From Rhodospirillales bacterium 24-66-33 (GTDB lineage Bacteria > Pseudomonadota > Alphaproteobacteria > Reyranellales > Reyranellaceae), in NCBI GenBank assembly GCA_002281855.1, contig NCHQ01000016.1, positions 58,602-122,601 on the forward strand: 64,000 bases of DNA. The letters are read 5' to 3'. Both the position numbers and the translations under genes were made by a program. The notes below the pieces were generated by a model, which ran no database searches, was not told the DNA's origin, and saw only the letters and a program-made list of their open reading frames with translations. Positions 8,547-17,178 of this stretch are shown piece by piece. Each line of letters starts with the position of its first letter. Positions within the stretch are counted from its first letter, which is position 1.

Positions 8547-8572
8547 AAGGCGGCCCCGCGAGGGGCCGCCTT
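8547..8572 (-). terminator. Rho-independent terminator of the OmpA lipoprotein gene
   Basis: A perfect 11-bp stem (AAGGCGGCCCC / GGGGCCGCCTT) with a 4-nt loop lies 20 bp beyond the stop at 8592. On the minus strand it runs directly into five T residues. It separates the OmpA gene from the DedA gene. Confidence 0.85.
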
Positions 8573-8591
8573 CCGTCGTTAGGTGACAGAT

Positions 8592-9266
8592 TTAGGTCGG
8601 GCCGACCGGGCGGCCGGGCCAGCGATAACCCGGGGCCGGCAGTGGGATCTTGGCCGCGATCAGTGCGTCCTCGAGAGTCGGGATGCCACCGGCATAGTCG
8701 CCCTTTTCGCACTTCGCGATGGCGGCAGCCTCGGGCGCACCGATCACCGAGGTCCGATACTCGCGCCACTTGTCGCTCAGCGCCTTGCAGTACGAACGCG
8801 GGTCGGAGAACACGGTGCTGACCGTGGTCAGGCCGCCAACCACGATCTCGACGCGCCGGTTCTGCGGCTCACGGACATTGTCACCCGTCTGAACGAGCAG
8901 GCCTTCCTCGCCACGGCCGTTGACCGTGATGGCGGTCGCCGGCACGCCGTCGCGGACGAGCTGTTCCTTCACCGAGTTCGCGCGGCGCAGCGACAGCGCC
9001 ATGTTGTACTGCGGCGAGCCCGACGTGTCGGTATGACCGGTCGCCACGATGTTGGCGCTGCCGCGGGTCTTGAAGGCCTGGGCGGCCTGGCGGACCGTTT
9101 CCACGGCCTGGCTGGTCAGGTTCGAGCGGTCCCAATCGAAGAAGACCATGAAGGTCTGCGCCTGGACCGGCGGCGGCGGCGGGGGAGGCGGCGGCGGAGG
9201 CGGCTCCGACGCACAGGCGCCCAACAGGAATGTCGCCGCGGCGACGACCAGGAATTTTTTGAGCAT
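8592..9266 (-). CDS. OmpA-family peptidoglycan-associated lipoprotein with C-terminal two-cysteine domain
   Basis: A 224-residue lipoprotein: signal MLKKFLVVAAATFLLGAC with lipobox LGAC (Cys18). A run of 12 prolines (residues 22-33) follows as a periplasmic spacer. The OmpA/Pal peptidoglycan-binding domain spans about 38-145 (FFDWDRSNLTSQA, ATGHTDTSGSPQYN, SLRRANSVKEQL, EPQNRRVEI). Residues 157-212 are an extra module (YC at 159-160, AIAKC at 182-186, GGIPTLEDAL, KIPLPAP) that recurs as the whole mature part of the two small lipoproteins at 21479-22134. The protein should tether the outer membrane to the wall; the role of the C-terminal module is unknown. Confidence 0.9.
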   Translation of the reverse strand: MLKKFLVVAAATFLLGACASEPPPPPPPPPPPPVQAQTFMVFFDWDRSNLTSQAVETVRQAAQAFKTRGSANIVATGHTDTSGSPQYNMALSLRRANSVKEQLVRDGVPATAITVNGRGEEGLLVQTGDNVREPQNRRVEIVVGGLTTVSTVFSDPRSYCKALSDKWREYRTSVIGAPEAAAIAKCEKGDYAGGIPTLEDALIAAKIPLPAPGYRWPGRPVGPT

Positions 9267-9383
9267 GGATTGGTTTCCCTCGATTTTCGGATCTAACCCA
9301 CGGCGGGTCCGTCCGAGGGGCTAAACGCGCAAGCTCCGCGGAAGTTCCGCTCTCGTGCACAAAGAAACTTGCCGTCGTCCGGA

Positions 9384-12300
9384 TCAGTAATCCCACTCCG
9401 CCTTTACCCCCACTCTCCCTGTGGAATTCGCGCCGATGTCGCCCTCGACCTTGATGTTGTCGAAGACGTCGAGTTGCACGACACCGCGGCTGGAATTGCC
9501 CGCCGCCCCCTGCCGGGCGCCGACATAGACGCCTGGCGCCACGTAGCGGCCCGCCTCGAGGGACACTCCGCTCGCACCGGCACCCGAAGGCTCGCCCGTC
9601 GAGGAAGAAGAGGATCCGATGCTGAGCTGGTCGAGCCCCAGACCCTTGCGCAGCCGGCTCAGGACCCCCTCGCCAGGAGACTGGCCGGCCAGCTCGGCGA
9701 GCGCCTGGGCGACCTGAACCAGTTCCGACGCGCCGAGCTGGGAGGCCGGCTTGCCGAAGATGAGGAGGGCCATCGCCTCGTCGGGCGGCATGGACGGCGT
9801 CGAGGTGATCTCGAGCTTGGGTTCGCGGGCCGTTCCCGTGATTGCGACACCGATGGTGGAGGAGCTCGCCGTGGTGGTCGCGAGGAAGTCGAGGCGCGGG
9901 TCGATCGTGTTGAGATTGTCCAGGGTCACGACGCCCTTGGAGAAGGTGAGCCGGCGGCTGCCCAGGCTGAAGGTGCCCCGCCGCATGGTGAAGCCGCCGA
10001 TCACGGCGGGTGCGCTGGGGCTGCCGGTGACGGTGAGCTGGCCGCTCATCTCGGCGTCGAGTCCACGGCCGCGCACGAAGATCGCCTGCGGCGCCCGCAC
10101 ATCGAGCGCCAGCTTGATCGGTGTGGCGTCGGGCGAGGGCGGGGCCTTCGGCGGCGCGCGACGCTGCGCCGATTGTGTGGCAGCGGGCGCGCCCGGTTTG
10201 TTGATCTCTCGGACCTCCAGGGTCGGGAAGGAGGCGGTCTGACCGCCGCCGACGGAAATTTCCGCGCGGTCGATCGTGACCGGTCCAGAGACTTCGATGC
10301 CGGAAGTGGTCGCCCCCGTGATCTTCAGGGTGCTCGAGACCGTTGCCATCATGTCGGGCCGGCTGACCAGAAGGGCACGCTGCGTGGTGAGGCCGAGATC
10401 GAGCACCAGACCGCGCTCGGCATCAACGCGCATCGAGCCGCTGCCGTTTACGGTACCGGTACCCGCCTGGAAGGTGAGCCGCTGCACCTGCAGCGTGTCA
10501 CCCTCGATGACGAGGCGGCCCTGGCCGCCGCTCAGCTTCAGGCCCGCTTCCGGCATGGCCAGGGCACCGCCCTCGAAGTCGATCGCGCCGGTGCCGGTGA
10601 TCCGGGTGCCCTCGACCGACACCGACAGGTTGGGCCGGATGCGGCCGGCGACGTTGCGGATATCGTTGCCGAGAAGGGGCGCGAAGGGGGCAATGTCAAT
10701 CGAACCGCCAATGGCAATCCTGGCGGCGACAGGCCCGCCGCCACGGGGGAGCGTCCCGTTGCCTTTCATTGTCAAGTTTGCGTTGCCGCCGGCGGTCAGC
10801 CGTGCGTCGAGGGTGGCCTGCTGGCCCACGAGGGAGCCGGTCCCCCGGAGAGACAGAGGCGGGATAAGCGCCGCATCGGGACGCCGCACACGAATTCCAG
10901 CGGCACTGTAGGTTGCCTCCAGCCTCGGCGAGGCCATCGCCCCGGTCACGCGGACCTTGGCCTGCAGGGTGCCCTCGAGTCCCGCGCCGGGCGCGAAGGT
11001 ATCCAGAAGGGCAAGCGGCAACCCGGCAATCTCGGTCTGAAGGTCGCTTGCCGCGGGATCGAGCGTTCCCCGCACGGCAACCCGGCCGGCCCCGACGCGC
11101 AGGTTCGTGGGATCGATCACGATGCGTGCACCGGCCACGGCGACCTTCGTCGGCGCATTAAGACCGAGCGGGATGTCGCGGTAGCGGCCGGTGAATCGCG
11201 ACAACGCCACCCGGATTTCAGTCGCCAGGAATTCGACTCTCGCCGCCAGGTCGGCTGAGAGTTCCGGCCCCGATCCCTGGAGGGTGACGTCGATGCCGCT
11301 CGCGCGATCGCCCCTGGCCGTCGCCTTCAAGCTGGACAGACCCCCGGCGCCCCGCAGGCGGCCGGCATCGAGGGTGAGGTCGGTGCCGGCGCGGCCAGCC
11401 GGGTCGTCGACATGACCCTTGAGTTCGAGCGTGCCGGCTCCCAAGCCCGGACCGGCGAGGTCGGTGCCCTTCACCGATACGTCGAGCCGGCCCTCGGGTG
11501 CGTTCGGATCGGCCGTGACCTCCGCGATCAGCGACCCCGTCAGGCCGAGCGCGGCCAAGGCTTCGATGTCCTTCAACTGCGCGATGCTGAGGCGCGCATG
11601 CCCCGTCGTCTTGGTCCGGGCAACGACAAGATTGGTTGCCTCGAGCACGGCCGTCGACCAGCGCCCCTGGACGCTCGGAACCGACAGGCCTGCGGCGGCG
11701 TCGTATGCGAAGCGCCCGTCCAGCGACAGGGGCTGACCCGCCACGTCGCCTTCGGCCTCGAGAGTGCCGGTGAGATTGCCGGTGGTGGTCAGCGAGACGG
11801 ACGTATCCAGGGCCAGTCGCCGCGAGGTGATGGTCTCGAAGGCGACGTCGCGGCTCTCGACCTTCAGTTTGAGCGATGTTTCGGGGCCGCCGAACCCGAT
11901 CGTTGCCTTGGCGGTCGCAGCGCCCTGGACGTCCGTCCGGAAGGCCGCCAGCCGCGGCAGGTCGAGGTCGAGATCGAGCGTGCCCGCCTGTTCGCGCCCC
12001 CGGCCGGACACCGTGAGCGTGCCACTCTCACTGCCGAGCTTCGCGTCCCGGATCGTCCAGGTACCGTCGGGCGACAAGGCCGCCGTGCCGGCCAGATCGA
12101 CCGTGGCCACCAGAGAGCGCGGAACGTCGGGAGCCCCGAAACCCTCCACACGGCCCTGCCAGCGGGCGGAGAGGTTGCCCTTGTCGATAGCCGCCGTGAC
12201 GTCGACCTGCGCCCTGCCCGACAGCGCCCGCCCTGCCATCGCGGAAAGCGGTTCGAGGCTGGGGAGATCGACCGCGGCGCGCAGTTCGCCCCTGTCCACT

Positions 12301-13382
12301 GACGGCGCGTAGTCGCCGTCGCCCTTGATGCGCACCAGAGGCATGGCGACTTCGAAAGAACGGATGGTTATCTTGTCAGCGAAAAGATCTGCGAGCGTGG
12401 CATCGACCGTGACGGTACCCGGTTGCGGCAGGCGAGGGTCCAGCGTCGCCAACTTCAGATCCTCGACACTGCCGCGCACGCGAACCGCGCCTGTGAGCTT
12501 CCCGTCGGCCTCGATGTGGAGATCCTTCCACGCCACGCCCTGGGCGGGGACGTCGATCGGGCCGGCGCCGAGACTGGCCTGGAAACCGGTCTCGCTCCCG
12601 TCAGGCATCCACCGCAGATTGCCCTTTGCCGTCGCCGCATCACCGGCCTTGGCCGTCAGTTCGGCCGTGCCTTCGCGTTCATCGCCGCCAGCCGAGAGCT
12701 TCAGCGAGATTTCCGGCAGGTCGGGTCGCTGCATGATCGCGGCGACGATGCCCCCGGATGCCTCGTCGAGCGTGATGTCGGCCGCAATCCGGCGCGGTGC
12801 GCGTTCGAGGCGGACATCGGCGGTGAGGGTGCCTTTGGGGCCATCCAGACGATCGGCCGCGAGCTTGGCGCTGATCTCGCCGAGGTCGCGGGCCACGGCG
12901 GCTTGGCCGCCGATCTTCCAGTGAGAGTCTACGCCGCCGAGCGCGGCTGCGAGGTGGAGGTCGTCGATGCGCAGCGCCTGCAGGTCGATGTCCACGGGCA
13001 GACGGAGGCCGCCGCTGGCGGGTGTGCTCTCCTTCTTCTCCTCTTGGGGCGCGCGCAGCACCCCGACTTTCGCGGCCGACAGAAGGTCGATCCTCAGCCG
13101 GCGCTGCAGGAGCGATGCGAAGGACCAGGACAGGCGCGCGTCCTCGACCCGTAGCCACGGCCCCGCGCGGTCGGCGATTTCGATCCGCTCCACCCGGAGA
13201 TCGGTCGGCACGAAGCCGTCGATTCCGCTGATCCGGATCTGCTGGTCGGGAGAGGAGGCCAGGTTGGAGGCCAGATCGGCGAGCAGCCGTTTGCCCGGCG
13301 CGGTCTGCAAGCCCGCGAAGACAAAACCGAGCATCGCCAGGACGGCAACCAGCACATAGGCCGTAATGCGAAGCGCGCGCAT
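9384..13382 (-). CDS. tamB: TamB, translocation and assembly module subunit
   Basis: A 1332-residue protein with an N-terminal inner-membrane anchor (ITAYVLVAVLAMLGFVFAGL, residues 6-25) and a long periplasmic body of repeating beta-strand groups typical of the TamB/AsmA-like lipid-conducting groove. The C-terminal DUF490/TamB domain includes GNLNTIDPRLDF-like (LDNLNTIDPRLDFLATT) and PPDEAMALLIFGKPASQL, ending with the family's aromatic terminus VKAEWDY. With TamA it bridges inner and outer membranes in autotransporter/porin assembly and phospholipid transport. The start overlaps the tamA stop by one base, so the two are co-transcribed. Confidence 0.95.
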   Translation of the reverse strand: MRALRITAYVLVAVLAMLGFVFAGLQTAPGKRLLADLASNLASSPDQQIRISGIDGFVPTDLRVERIEIADRAGPWLRVEDARLSWSFASLLQRRLRIDLLSAAKVGVLRAPQEEKKESTPASGGLRLPVDIDLQALRIDDLHLAAALGGVDSHWKIGGQAAVARDLGEISAKLAADRLDGPKGTLTADVRLERAPRRIAADITLDEASGGIVAAIMQRPDLPEISLKLSAGGDEREGTAELTAKAGDAATAKGNLRWMPDGSETGFQASLGAGPIDVPAQGVAWKDLHIEADGKLTGAVRVRGSVEDLKLATLDPRLPQPGTVTVDATLADLFADKITIRSFEVAMPLVRIKGDGDYAPSVDRGELRAAVDLPSLEPLSAMAGRALSGRAQVDVTAAIDKGNLSARWQGRVEGFGAPDVPRSLVATVDLAGTAALSPDGTWTIRDAKLGSESGTLTVSGRGREQAGTLDLDLDLPRLAAFRTDVQGAATAKATIGFGGPETSLKLKVESRDVAFETITSRRLALDTSVSLTTTGNLTGTLEAEGDVAGQPLSLDGRFAYDAAAGLSVPSVQGRWSTAVLEATNLVVARTKTTGHARLSIAQLKDIEALAALGLTGSLIAEVTADPNAPEGRLDVSVKGTDLAGPGLGAGTLELKGHVDDPAGRAGTDLTLDAGRLRGAGGLSSLKATARGDRASGIDVTLQGSGPELSADLAARVEFLATEIRVALSRFTGRYRDIPLGLNAPTKVAVAGARIVIDPTNLRVGAGRVAVRGTLDPAASDLQTEIAGLPLALLDTFAPGAGLEGTLQAKVRVTGAMASPRLEATYSAAGIRVRRPDAALIPPLSLRGTGSLVGQQATLDARLTAGGNANLTMKGNGTLPRGGGPVAARIAIGGSIDIAPFAPLLGNDIRNVAGRIRPNLSVSVEGTRITGTGAIDFEGGALAMPEAGLKLSGGQGRLVIEGDTLQVQRLTFQAGTGTVNGSGSMRVDAERGLVLDLGLTTQRALLVSRPDMMATVSSTLKITGATTSGIEVSGPVTIDRAEISVGGGQTASFPTLEVREINKPGAPAATQSAQRRAPPKAPPSPDATPIKLALDVRAPQAIFVRGRGLDAEMSGQLTVTGSPSAPAVIGGFTMRRGTFSLGSRRLTFSKGVVTLDNLNTIDPRLDFLATTTASSSTIGVAITGTAREPKLEITSTPSMPPDEAMALLIFGKPASQLGASELVQVAQALAELAGQSPGEGVLSRLRKGLGLDQLSIGSSSSSTGEPSGAGASGVSLEAGRYVAPGVYVGARQGAAGNSSRGVVQLDVFDNIKVEGDIGANSTGRVGVKAEWDY

Positions 13383-15259
13383 CAGAAGGCCTGCCCCAGG
13401 CTGACATAGAGGCCGAAGGGCGGGTCGCTCGGACGGCGATTGAGCGGGATGCCGACATCGGCCCGGATCGGTCCGAAGTCGGTGTAGTAGCGGATGCCGA
13501 CGCCAGCGCCGACCCGCGGGGCCAACTGCGAGAAGTTCGGCAGGTAATCAGGGTAGGCGCTGCCGGCATCGACAAAGGCCACGGCGCCGAATGCCTTGCC
13601 GATGCGCTGGCGCAATTCGATGTTCGCCTCGACCACGCTCGCGCCGCCCAGCGGGTTGTTGTAGGCGTCGAGCGGTCCGGCGGTCTGGTAGACGAAGCCG
13701 CGAACGGAGCCACCGCCACCGGCATAGAAGAGCTTGTCGGGCGGAATGCCGCCGATGCTGCTCGCGGGTTCGGTGCCGAACGACGCCCGCGTCGCCAGGA
13801 CGGTGCGACCAGGTTCGGCGATGTCCCAGTAGTGACGGCCCGTCAGGCGCAGGATGGTGAAGAAGTCGCCGCCGGGTCCGGTGTCGATCCAGGGTTGGAC
13901 ATTGAACTCGATGCGGTAGCCGCGCGTCGGGTCGAGATCGCTGTTGGCGCGATTGTAGAGCACCGTCCCTTGCAGACCGAGCAGACGATAGCTTTGCGTC
14001 ACGCCCTCACGGGTGATGTCGGAGATCTCGGCCGCCAATCCGAGGCGAGCCTGCCAGCGCGGCGAGTAGATGCGGTCGAACCCGCCATAAAAAGTGGCTG
14101 CCTTTCTCGTGTAAGCAGGGACCACCTCTCTCAGCGCCGCCGCTTCCAGCCGCAGATCCTGTCCCGGCAGCCACCAGTCGGGCTTGCGGAAGGCGGCGCG
14201 GAAGGCGAAGCCGGTGTCGAGGATCGCATAGCCCTGGCCAAGATGATTGACCTCGCCCGAGAGCCGCAGACTCTCGGCCTGGCCGAACAGGTTGCGGTGA
14301 ACCCAGAAACCCTCGACCGCGAAGCCGAGCTGGGTTTCGTAGCTCACCCCGAAGCCGATCGAGCGCTGGAGGCGGTCGGTCAGCTCCGCCTCGATCGGTA
14401 GTTCGCCGTTGGCGTTGAGTTCCGTCGCGGGCTTCAGGCGTACCGCGTTGAAGGTACCGAGAGAGGTGAGCTTGCCGCGCAGTTCCTCGACCTTGGCCGG
14501 GGAGTAGGGCTCGCCCTCCTTGAACGGGACGCGGCGCTGCAGCCAGGCCGTATCGACCTGCTCGGTGCCGGTGAAGCGTACCGGCCCCATTTTGGCGAGC
14601 GGACCGGGCGCCGCGACAAAGGTCACCTCCGCTTCTTTCGTGGCGTGATCGACGATGACCTCGCGGTCCTTGATAGCCGCCAGCGCGTGCCCCTGCTTGC
14701 GCAACTCGTCCAGCAGCTTGTTCTGGGCGGCGATGATCGCGGCGGCGTCGGCTGGATCGCCGGGGGCGATGCCCAGTTCCGCACGGTCGATCCCCGGCAG
14801 AGACTGCTGCGCCCCGGGCGGACGGATGGCGATCGAACCGATCCGGAAGCGCGGTCCCGTATCGACCGCGATATCGACGTTTGCCTCGTCGGCGTCTGGC
14901 CGCGCCTCCAGAGCCTCCAGGGCGGAAGCATCGGCGATCGGCCTTCCTTCGATCGTGGCGTTAATCGTCGCGTCGTAGAAACCGCGCGACCGCAGTGCAA
15001 TATTGAACTGGGACGCGACGGCCTGGGCGCCCTGCAAAATGGCCAGCGCATCTCCCGTCAGCGGCTGCTGCTTCTGGAAGTCCTCCGAGAGTTCCTTGAG
15101 GTCGGTCGACATGCGCTCATCGCCATGGATCGTGAGCACGATCTTCCCAGTACGCGCCTCCGCTAATCGCGGAAACAGGCTTACGATGCCGGCCGACGTC
15201 AGGGCAGCGAGGCAGCATATGCGCGCCCACCGCAGGAATTCGTGTCTGAGACGTATCAT
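13382..15259 (-). CDS. tamA: TamA, BamA/Omp85-family outer-membrane protein
   Basis: A 625-residue protein. The ATG at 15259 is chosen over the longer open frame because it begins a signal peptide (MIRLRHEFLRWARICCLAA, cut near AEA). POTRA domains occupy about residues 40-310 (for example GFYDATINATIEG, GHALAAIKDREVIVD, LTSLGTFNAVRL). The C-terminal 16-stranded barrel shows the Omp85 landmarks LFYAGGGGSVRGFVYQ (lid/loop-6 VRGF motif), VEANIELRQRI and GPIRADVGIPLNRR, ending in the aromatic C-terminal strand (LYVSLGQAF). It forms the Tam complex with TamB encoded immediately downstream. Confidence 0.94.
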   Translation of the reverse strand: MIRLRHEFLRWARICCLAALTSAGIVSLFPRLAEARTGKIVLTIHGDERMSTDLKELSEDFQKQQPLTGDALAILQGAQAVASQFNIALRSRGFYDATINATIEGRPIADASALEALEARPDADEANVDIAVDTGPRFRIGSIAIRPPGAQQSLPGIDRAELGIAPGDPADAAAIIAAQNKLLDELRKQGHALAAIKDREVIVDHATKEAEVTFVAAPGPLAKMGPVRFTGTEQVDTAWLQRRVPFKEGEPYSPAKVEELRGKLTSLGTFNAVRLKPATELNANGELPIEAELTDRLQRSIGFGVSYETQLGFAVEGFWVHRNLFGQAESLRLSGEVNHLGQGYAILDTGFAFRAAFRKPDWWLPGQDLRLEAAALREVVPAYTRKAATFYGGFDRIYSPRWQARLGLAAEISDITREGVTQSYRLLGLQGTVLYNRANSDLDPTRGYRIEFNVQPWIDTGPGGDFFTILRLTGRHYWDIAEPGRTVLATRASFGTEPASSIGGIPPDKLFYAGGGGSVRGFVYQTAGPLDAYNNPLGGASVVEANIELRQRIGKAFGAVAFVDAGSAYPDYLPNFSQLAPRVGAGVGIRYYTDFGPIRADVGIPLNRRPSDPPFGLYVSLGQAF

Positions 15260-15335
15260 GCCACGCAAGCCATACAACGCGCGGCGGCGAAAAGGGATGC
15301 CTCCCTCATGCGTGCTCAACGGGAGTGAGCGGCGC

Positions 15336-15865
15336 TCACGGAATGCGGATCGGGTCTGCTTGGGAAAAACGCTGCTGCTGGCCGGAGAAAACGACCATGA
15401 ACAATTCGCGGAAGAGCTGTTCGATGCGGGGATCGGTGGGACCGGCCGCCTGTGTCCATGCCGTGGTAAAGGACAGGGCCTGGGCGTTCCGGCAGTAGAT
15501 CGCATAGACGTAGGAGCGACACGGCTTACCCGCCTGGAAGCGCGGCGGCTCGCCGGCGCAGACGGGATCGGCGTTCAGATCGTTGGCCGGGTCGAACACC
15601 AGCACCAGCCGGGAGTCAGGGCTGGACGGGGCTTGGCTCGCTGCATCGCCGGCAGGAGGTCGCGCGCCACGACGGCCGGATCGACGCCGGGGAATGCACT
15701 GCCGGCCAGGATGACCGGGAAGTTCTTCCCATCCGTGGCGGCGAAGAACTCACGAGAATCGTATTGAGGCGCATAGTAGTTGCCGCCGATCGTGGCTGCG
15801 ACCGCCAGGACGGGCAAGACGACAAGGCTGGCGAGAACGGCGCCGATCCGTATGGCAACGCGCAT
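15336..15865 (-). pseudogene. Frameshifted exported protein of unknown function
   Basis: Two adjacent minus-strand reading frames look like one protein of about 175 residues split by a +/-1 shift. The upstream part (start 15865) has a signal peptide (MRVAIRIGAVLASLVVLPVL...AVA) and continues NYYAPQYDSREFFAATDGK...FPGVDPAVVARDLLPAMQRAK. The downstream frame continues SSPDSRLVLVFDPANDLNAD and ends QQQRFSQADPIRIP at 15336. The frame change falls near 15622-15640, at AAGCCCCGTCC on the minus strand; one extra base there would give AMQRAKAPSSPDSRLVLVFD. Either a true inactivating mutation or a sequencing error in a C-run would explain it. I do not recognise the family. Confidence 0.65.
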
Positions 15866-16016
15866 CGAAATCTCCCGTGGGCCTGCCGAAACGAGGAGCG
15901 CCCCGGCGGTTCGGGCAAGTCAGGCCTTCGTGAGCGCTACGGGCCGCGGTTGCGGGGTTTTCGATGCCTCGCGTTCATGCCAGAGAAGAAGGCGAAATCT
16001 TCTGGAGGACAGCTCA

Positions 16017-16793
16017 ATGGCATCGCCGCTTTTCGACCTCACCGGCAAGGTCGCCGTCGTCACCGGCTCGAGCAAGGGCATCGGCAAGTCGATCGCCCTG
16101 CACCTCGCGCTGCAAGGCGCCAAGGTCGTGGTCTCGAGCCGCAAGGCGCCGGCCTGCGAGGAAGCGGCGGCGGAGATCAAGGCGGCGGGTGGCGAGGCCA
16201 TCGTCATTCCCTGCAACATCTCCGACAAGGCGCAGTGCGAAAACCTGATCGCCGAGACCAACAAGCAGCTCGGCCCGGTCGACATCCTCGTCTGCAACGC
16301 CGCCTCGAACCCCTATTACGGGCCGAACGAGAAGCTGCCGGACGACGTGTTCATGAAGGTCATGCACAACAACATCCTGTCGAGCATGTGGCTGATCAAT
16401 TTCTGCCTGCCCGACATGCGCGCCAAGAAGGACGGCTCGATCATCATCGTCTCGTCGATCGGCGGTGTGCGCGGCACGCCGGTGATCGGCGCCTACGGCA
16501 TCTCCAAGGCTGCCGACATGCAGCTCGCGCGCAACCTCGCCGTCGAATACGGCAAGGACAATATCCGCGTGAACACGATCGCCCCGGGCCTGGTGAGGAC
16601 CGACTTCGCCAAGGCGCTGTGGGATGACCCGAAGTATCTCGCGGTCCGCCTCAAGGGCGCGCCGCTCGGCCGCATCGGCGAGCCGGATGATATCGGCGGC
16701 ATCGCCGTTATGCTGGCCGGCAAGGCCGGCGCCTTCATCACCGGCCAGACCATCATCGCCGATGCCGGCGTCACCATCGGCAGCGGCGGCTAG
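16017..16793 (+). CDS. SDR-family NAD(P)-dependent oxidoreductase
   Basis: A 258-residue classical short-chain dehydrogenase. The cofactor motif is TGSSKGIGKSIA (about residues 16-27), followed by NAAS, the catalytic Ser in IIVSSIGG and YGISKAA (Tyr-x-x-x-Lys); NTIAPGLVRTDF and a C-terminal GQTIIADAGVTIGSG complete the fold. The ATG at 16017 is chosen because it follows TGGAGGA at good spacing and begins the conserved N-terminus; the longer frame upstream has no homology. It lies 31 bp before the LigA/LigB-type pair, so a role in processing an aromatic or its alcohol is possible. Confidence 0.92.
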   Translation: MASPLFDLTGKVAVVTGSSKGIGKSIALHLALQGAKVVVSSRKAPACEEAAAEIKAAGGEAIVIPCNISDKAQCENLIAETNKQLGPVDILVCNAASNPYYGPNEKLPDDVFMKVMHNNILSSMWLINFCLPDMRAKKDGSIIIVSSIGGVRGTPVIGAYGISKAADMQLARNLAVEYGKDNIRVNTIAPGLVRTDFAKALWDDPKYLAVRLKGAPLGRIGEPDDIGGIAVMLAGKAGAFITGQTIIADAGVTIGSGG

Positions 16794-16824
16794 CAGCCCC
16801 GTCGGGGGCCGCGGGAGGGCTGGG

Positions 16825-17178
16825 ATGAGCCTCTACCAGGTCCAGAAGCTGATCTATCAGCTCAACCGCGACCCGCGCACGCGGCAGCGCTACGCCGAGG
16901 AGCGCCACGCCGTGCTCGGCGAATACGACCTCACGCCGGAGGAGGTCGGCGCGCTGGAGAAGCCCGACATCGGGCTTCTCTACGTGCTGGGCGTCAACGG
17001 CCAGCTCCTGATGCACTTCGCGGCGCTGCACCGCATCGAGTGGACCGACTATCTCGACCGCATGCGGCAGGGGCTGAAGGCTTACGGCCCGGTGCGCGAG
17101 GGCGTCTATGCCGCCACCGGTTATGAAGGCATCGAGGCGCACGATGCGCGCCTCAAGGCCGAACGGGAGGCGCGCTGA
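16825..17178 (+). CDS. LigA-like alpha subunit of an extradiol (protocatechuate 4,5-type) dioxygenase
   Basis: A 117-residue, mostly helical protein (YQVQKLIYQLNRDPRTRQRY, then YDLTPEEVGALEKPDIGLLYVLGVN). It matches the small non-catalytic LigA subunit that caps the LigB active site in type II extradiol dioxygenases. A GGGAGG ribosome site lies just upstream of the ATG at 16825. Its stop overlaps the LigB-like start (TGATG), as expected for a stoichiometric heterodimer. Confidence 0.85.
   Translation: MSLYQVQKLIYQLNRDPRTRQRYAEERHAVLGEYDLTPEEVGALEKPDIGLLYVLGVNGQLLMHFAALHRIEWTDYLDRMRQGLKAYGPVREGVYAATGYEGIEAHDARLKAEREAR

Noticed and set aside
9168..9204. Repetitive GGC tract considered as a CRISPR or VNTR array
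   Set aside because: It is simply the proline codons of the OmpA lipoprotein spacer; no spacers or repeats of CRISPR type.
9369..11258. 629-codon plus-strand open frame
   Set aside because: Antisense to tamB; composition is shadow-like (Gly/Arg/Ala/His) and there is no start site.
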